The notes beneath the pieces are model-generated. The model was given only the letters and a program-made list of their open reading frames with translations. It did no database searches and was not told the origin of the DNA. From an uncultured Bacteroidota bacterium (GTDB lineage Bacteria > Bacteroidota > Bacteroidia > Chitinophagales > Chitinophagaceae), in the NCBI GenBank assembly GCA_903829015.1, contig CAIKOJ010000072.1, positions 1 to 45,516 of the forward strand: DNA of 45,516 nt. The letters are read 5' to 3'. Shown here piece after piece: positions 43,907 to 45,516 of the stretch. Position 1 is the first letter of the stretch. Every line of letters starts with the position of its first letter. The position numbers were made by a program, and so were the translations under genes.

Positions 43907-44818
43907 TTATAGCCTTACGATTCGATTTACAAGATCAGGATCATCTGCATTAAACCAAATGATCTCCTTATCTTTCTTAAACCACGTCATCTGGCGCTTG
44001 GCGTAGTTGCGTGTGTGCTGCTTTATTTTATCAACAGCTTCATCAAGTGTGCATTCGCCTAGCAGGTAATCAAATAGTTCAGTGTATCCTACGGTTTGCA
44101 GATTCTTGTTGTCACGGTATGGCAATAGGCCTTCAACCTCAGCCACAAGTCCCTGCGCCATCATCGCATCTACACGTTTGTTAATGCGGCTGTATAATTC
44201 CTCGCGCGGCATTTCAAGACCCACCTTTACAATTTCAAAAGGTCGCGATTTCTTTTGCGCGGTTCTATAGTGTACTATGCTTTCACCGCTGGTTCGTATA
44301 AAAGATAACGCCCTTAGCATTCGAGCCGGGTTTTGAATCTCGCCGGTCTTATAAAATTCAGGGTCTTCCGCTTGTATGCTTTGTTGCAGCCACTCAAGGC
44401 CATGTTCTTTATAGGCTGCTTCGGTTTGGTTGGCTATCAATGTATCCGTTTCCGGCATAGCATCAAGCCCTTCGCACAGTGCTTTTATATAGAGGCCCGT
44501 GCCACCGCAAACGACAGCGTTACTGTTTGCTGCAAATATCTCATCAAGATATTGCAACGCAAGTGCCTCATAATCGGCAGCCGATAGTATGCGGCTAATC
44601 GGGAATGCGTCTATGAAATAATGTCGCACAAGCTGCAGTTCATCCTTTGTTGGCTTGGCTGTGCCTACCGACATTTCTTTATAGCACTGCCTGCTGTCAG
44701 CAGATACAATTGATGTACCCAGCCGCTGTGCCAGTTCTATGGCAACAGACGTTTTGCCAACCGCTGTTGGCCCCACTATTATATATACTCTTGGGATCAA
44801 ATTATTCAAAGCCACCAC
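43907..44818 (-). CDS. miaA: tRNA dimethylallyltransferase
   Basis: About 303 residues from a GTG at 44818. MiaA adds a dimethylallyl group to A37 of tRNAs that read UNN codons. Seen here: P-loop VGPTAVGKTSVAIELA, DSRQCYKEMSVGTAKP (DMAPP/tRNA contact region), VCGGTGLYIKALCEGL, QNPARMLRALSFIRTSGES and a C-terminal QHTRNYAKRQMTWF. The start is not obvious. The frame is open further upstream to 44902, but that would add 28 basic residues before the P-loop strand and overlap the preceding gene by 100 bp. AGGAGG inside the end of the preceding gene sits 6 bases before GTG 44818 (9 before GTG 44815), so the two genes overlap by 17 bases and are probably translationally coupled. Confidence 0.92.
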   Translation of the reverse strand: MVALNNLIPRVYIIVGPTAVGKTSVAIELAQRLGTSIVSADSRQCYKEMSVGTAKPTKDELQLVRHYFIDAFPISRILSAADYEALALQYLDEIFAANSNAVVCGGTGLYIKALCEGLDAMPETDTLIANQTEAAYKEHGLEWLQQSIQAEDPEFYKTGEIQNPARMLRALSFIRTSGESIVHYRTAQKKSRPFEIVKVGLEMPREELYSRINKRVDAMMAQGLVAEVEGLLPYRDNKNLQTVGYTELFDYLLGECTLDEAVDKIKQHTRNYAKRQMTWFKKDKEIIWFNADDPDLVNRIVRL

Positions 44819-45371
44819 CGGTATCCTCCTCTGCCATGCTTTCTGTACTTTCCGTTCCTTCTTCGCCTTCATCACTAAAGCCCTCAGCCATCTCTTCTGC
44901 ACCCAGATCGTACTTCTCCTCTATCTCCATGATCTTGTCGTGGCTCACACCCTTAATGCCGTACTGTGCCGGTGCAATGCCCTCTTTGCGCAGCAGGAAA
45001 GGATATACACGCCTCGAGGTCTCCTCCTTGCTTACACCGATAAGCTCTACAAGGAATGTCCATTTTTTTGCGGGATCATATACATATATAAACTTCTGGT
45101 CGGGCTTGGCAACCAATGCCGAAACAGGTGTCTTGACCATTGATAGCGCAGGAGCGTCTTTCTTGTTTACAAGCACTTCAGAATTCAGTTCTCTGCCATA
45201 TGCCCATTTGTCATTGCTCTCATAAAACGAAGCAGTATGCTTTCCATCAAATTCATAAGAGCTTAAAATCGCTTTATGAAAGTCTAAAAATGTCATATGC
45301 CCCTGAATCTCTATATCTCTATAGGTCTGATCGTCATCTTCCCAGTATACTCTGAATCTTAAAATCGCCAT
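44802..45371 (-). CDS. pRiA4b ORF-3-like protein
   Basis: 189 residues. The first 140 or so match the plasmid pRiA4b ORF-3 / IS1096 passenger-like family: MAILRFRVYWEDDDQTYRDIEIQGHMTFLDFHKAIL, FDGKHTASFYESNDKW, KKWTFLVELIGV. The last 30 residues are very acidic with Gly/Ser/Thr (EEGTESTESMAEED). The family name comes from mobile elements, but chromosomal copies of this form are widespread in Bacteroidota, and the function is unknown. It overlaps miaA and appears to be cotranscribed with it. There is no signal peptide. Confidence 0.8.
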   Translation of the reverse strand: MAILRFRVYWEDDDQTYRDIEIQGHMTFLDFHKAILSSYEFDGKHTASFYESNDKWAYGRELNSEVLVNKKDAPALSMVKTPVSALVAKPDQKFIYVYDPAKKWTFLVELIGVSKEETSRRVYPFLLRKEGIAPAQYGIKGVSHDKIMEIEEKYDLGAEEMAEGFSDEGEEGTESTESMAEEDTGGGFE

Positions 45372-45507
45372 ATTTCGGTTATCTGCGGTAAAAATAATAA
45401 ATGATATCCAATAGTCTCATATTGCATTATTTTTTTGTTTTATATTATTATTTTATCGCCTTAAAAGAAAAATATTTGCAATTTTCAATCTGTAACAGAA
45501 ATTTTAT

Positions 45508-45515
45508 TACCTTTG
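45508..45515 (+). promoter_or_regulatory. -7 promoter element for a gene beyond the window
   Basis: TACCTTTG fully matches TAnnTTTG at the very end of the window, pointing right, in AT-rich DNA divergent from the pRiA4b ORF-3-like gene. No TTTG at the usual -33 distance. Confidence 0.4.
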
Positions 45516-45516
45516 C

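Overview
The window looks like a chromosomal segment of a Bacteroidota bacterium, most probably of the Chitinophagales/Chitinophagaceae type. The evidence is type IX secretion (T9SS) sorting domains on three giant secreted proteins, several TAnnTTTG-type -7 promoter elements, an rpsU-xerD-hpf gene order, DUF5777 and YaiO-type outer-membrane barrels, and REP-like GC palindromes in otherwise AT-rich spacers. The genus placement is inference; no rRNA or tRNA gene is present to anchor it.

Layout. 1-1510: end of rpsU, a XerC/D-type recombinase and the hibernation factor hpf, closed by a terminator. 1647-1868: a small DUF4287 gene. 2251-9346: a surface-polysaccharide region with a stand-alone receiver domain, an initiating sugar transferase fused to a degenerate receiver-like domain, three GT2 glycosyltransferases and, behind a divergent promoter, a tandem triplet of paralogous glycosyltransferases. 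10072-13668: a 1198-residue secreted protein (six-bladed NHL propeller, ten Ig-like modules, T9SS type A tail). 13908-15938: uvrB. 16077-16738: a REP-associated (RAYT/IS200-like) transposase gene between two inverted composite REP elements. 16931-25333: two paralogous T9SS type B proteins with SprB-like Cys repeats and PKD domains.

25677-32438 holds a second exopolysaccharide module: an unknown small protein, another stand-alone receiver, a HEAT-repeat membrane protein, a processive GT2 synthase and a TPR-YaiO outer-membrane protein. It resembles Pga-type synthase-dependent secretion, but with a receiver domain at its head. 32532-35990: a DUF4838 lipoprotein hydrolase candidate, a hotdog thioesterase and a small lipoprotein. 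36238-39176: an envelope redox cluster (Rieske, OB-fold protein, cytochrome c-like lipoprotein, YceI, DUF5777 barrel). 39415-41992: an AlgJ/AlgI-type O-acetylation pair that could decorate one of the polysaccharides. 42174-43871: repeat-rich DNA around an orphan terminase-like HTH gene. 43907-45371: miaA and a pRiA4b ORF-3-like gene.

Taken together, much of the window serves the cell surface: polysaccharide synthesis, export and acetylation, plus giant T9SS-exported repeat proteins. The most system-like observation is that both polysaccharide loci begin with an orphan receiver domain directly abutting its output gene, and that in the first locus the partner enzyme itself carries a pseudo-receiver. 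The cleanest mobile-DNA observation is the RAYT gene with matching composite REP elements, one of which lies 26 kb away.
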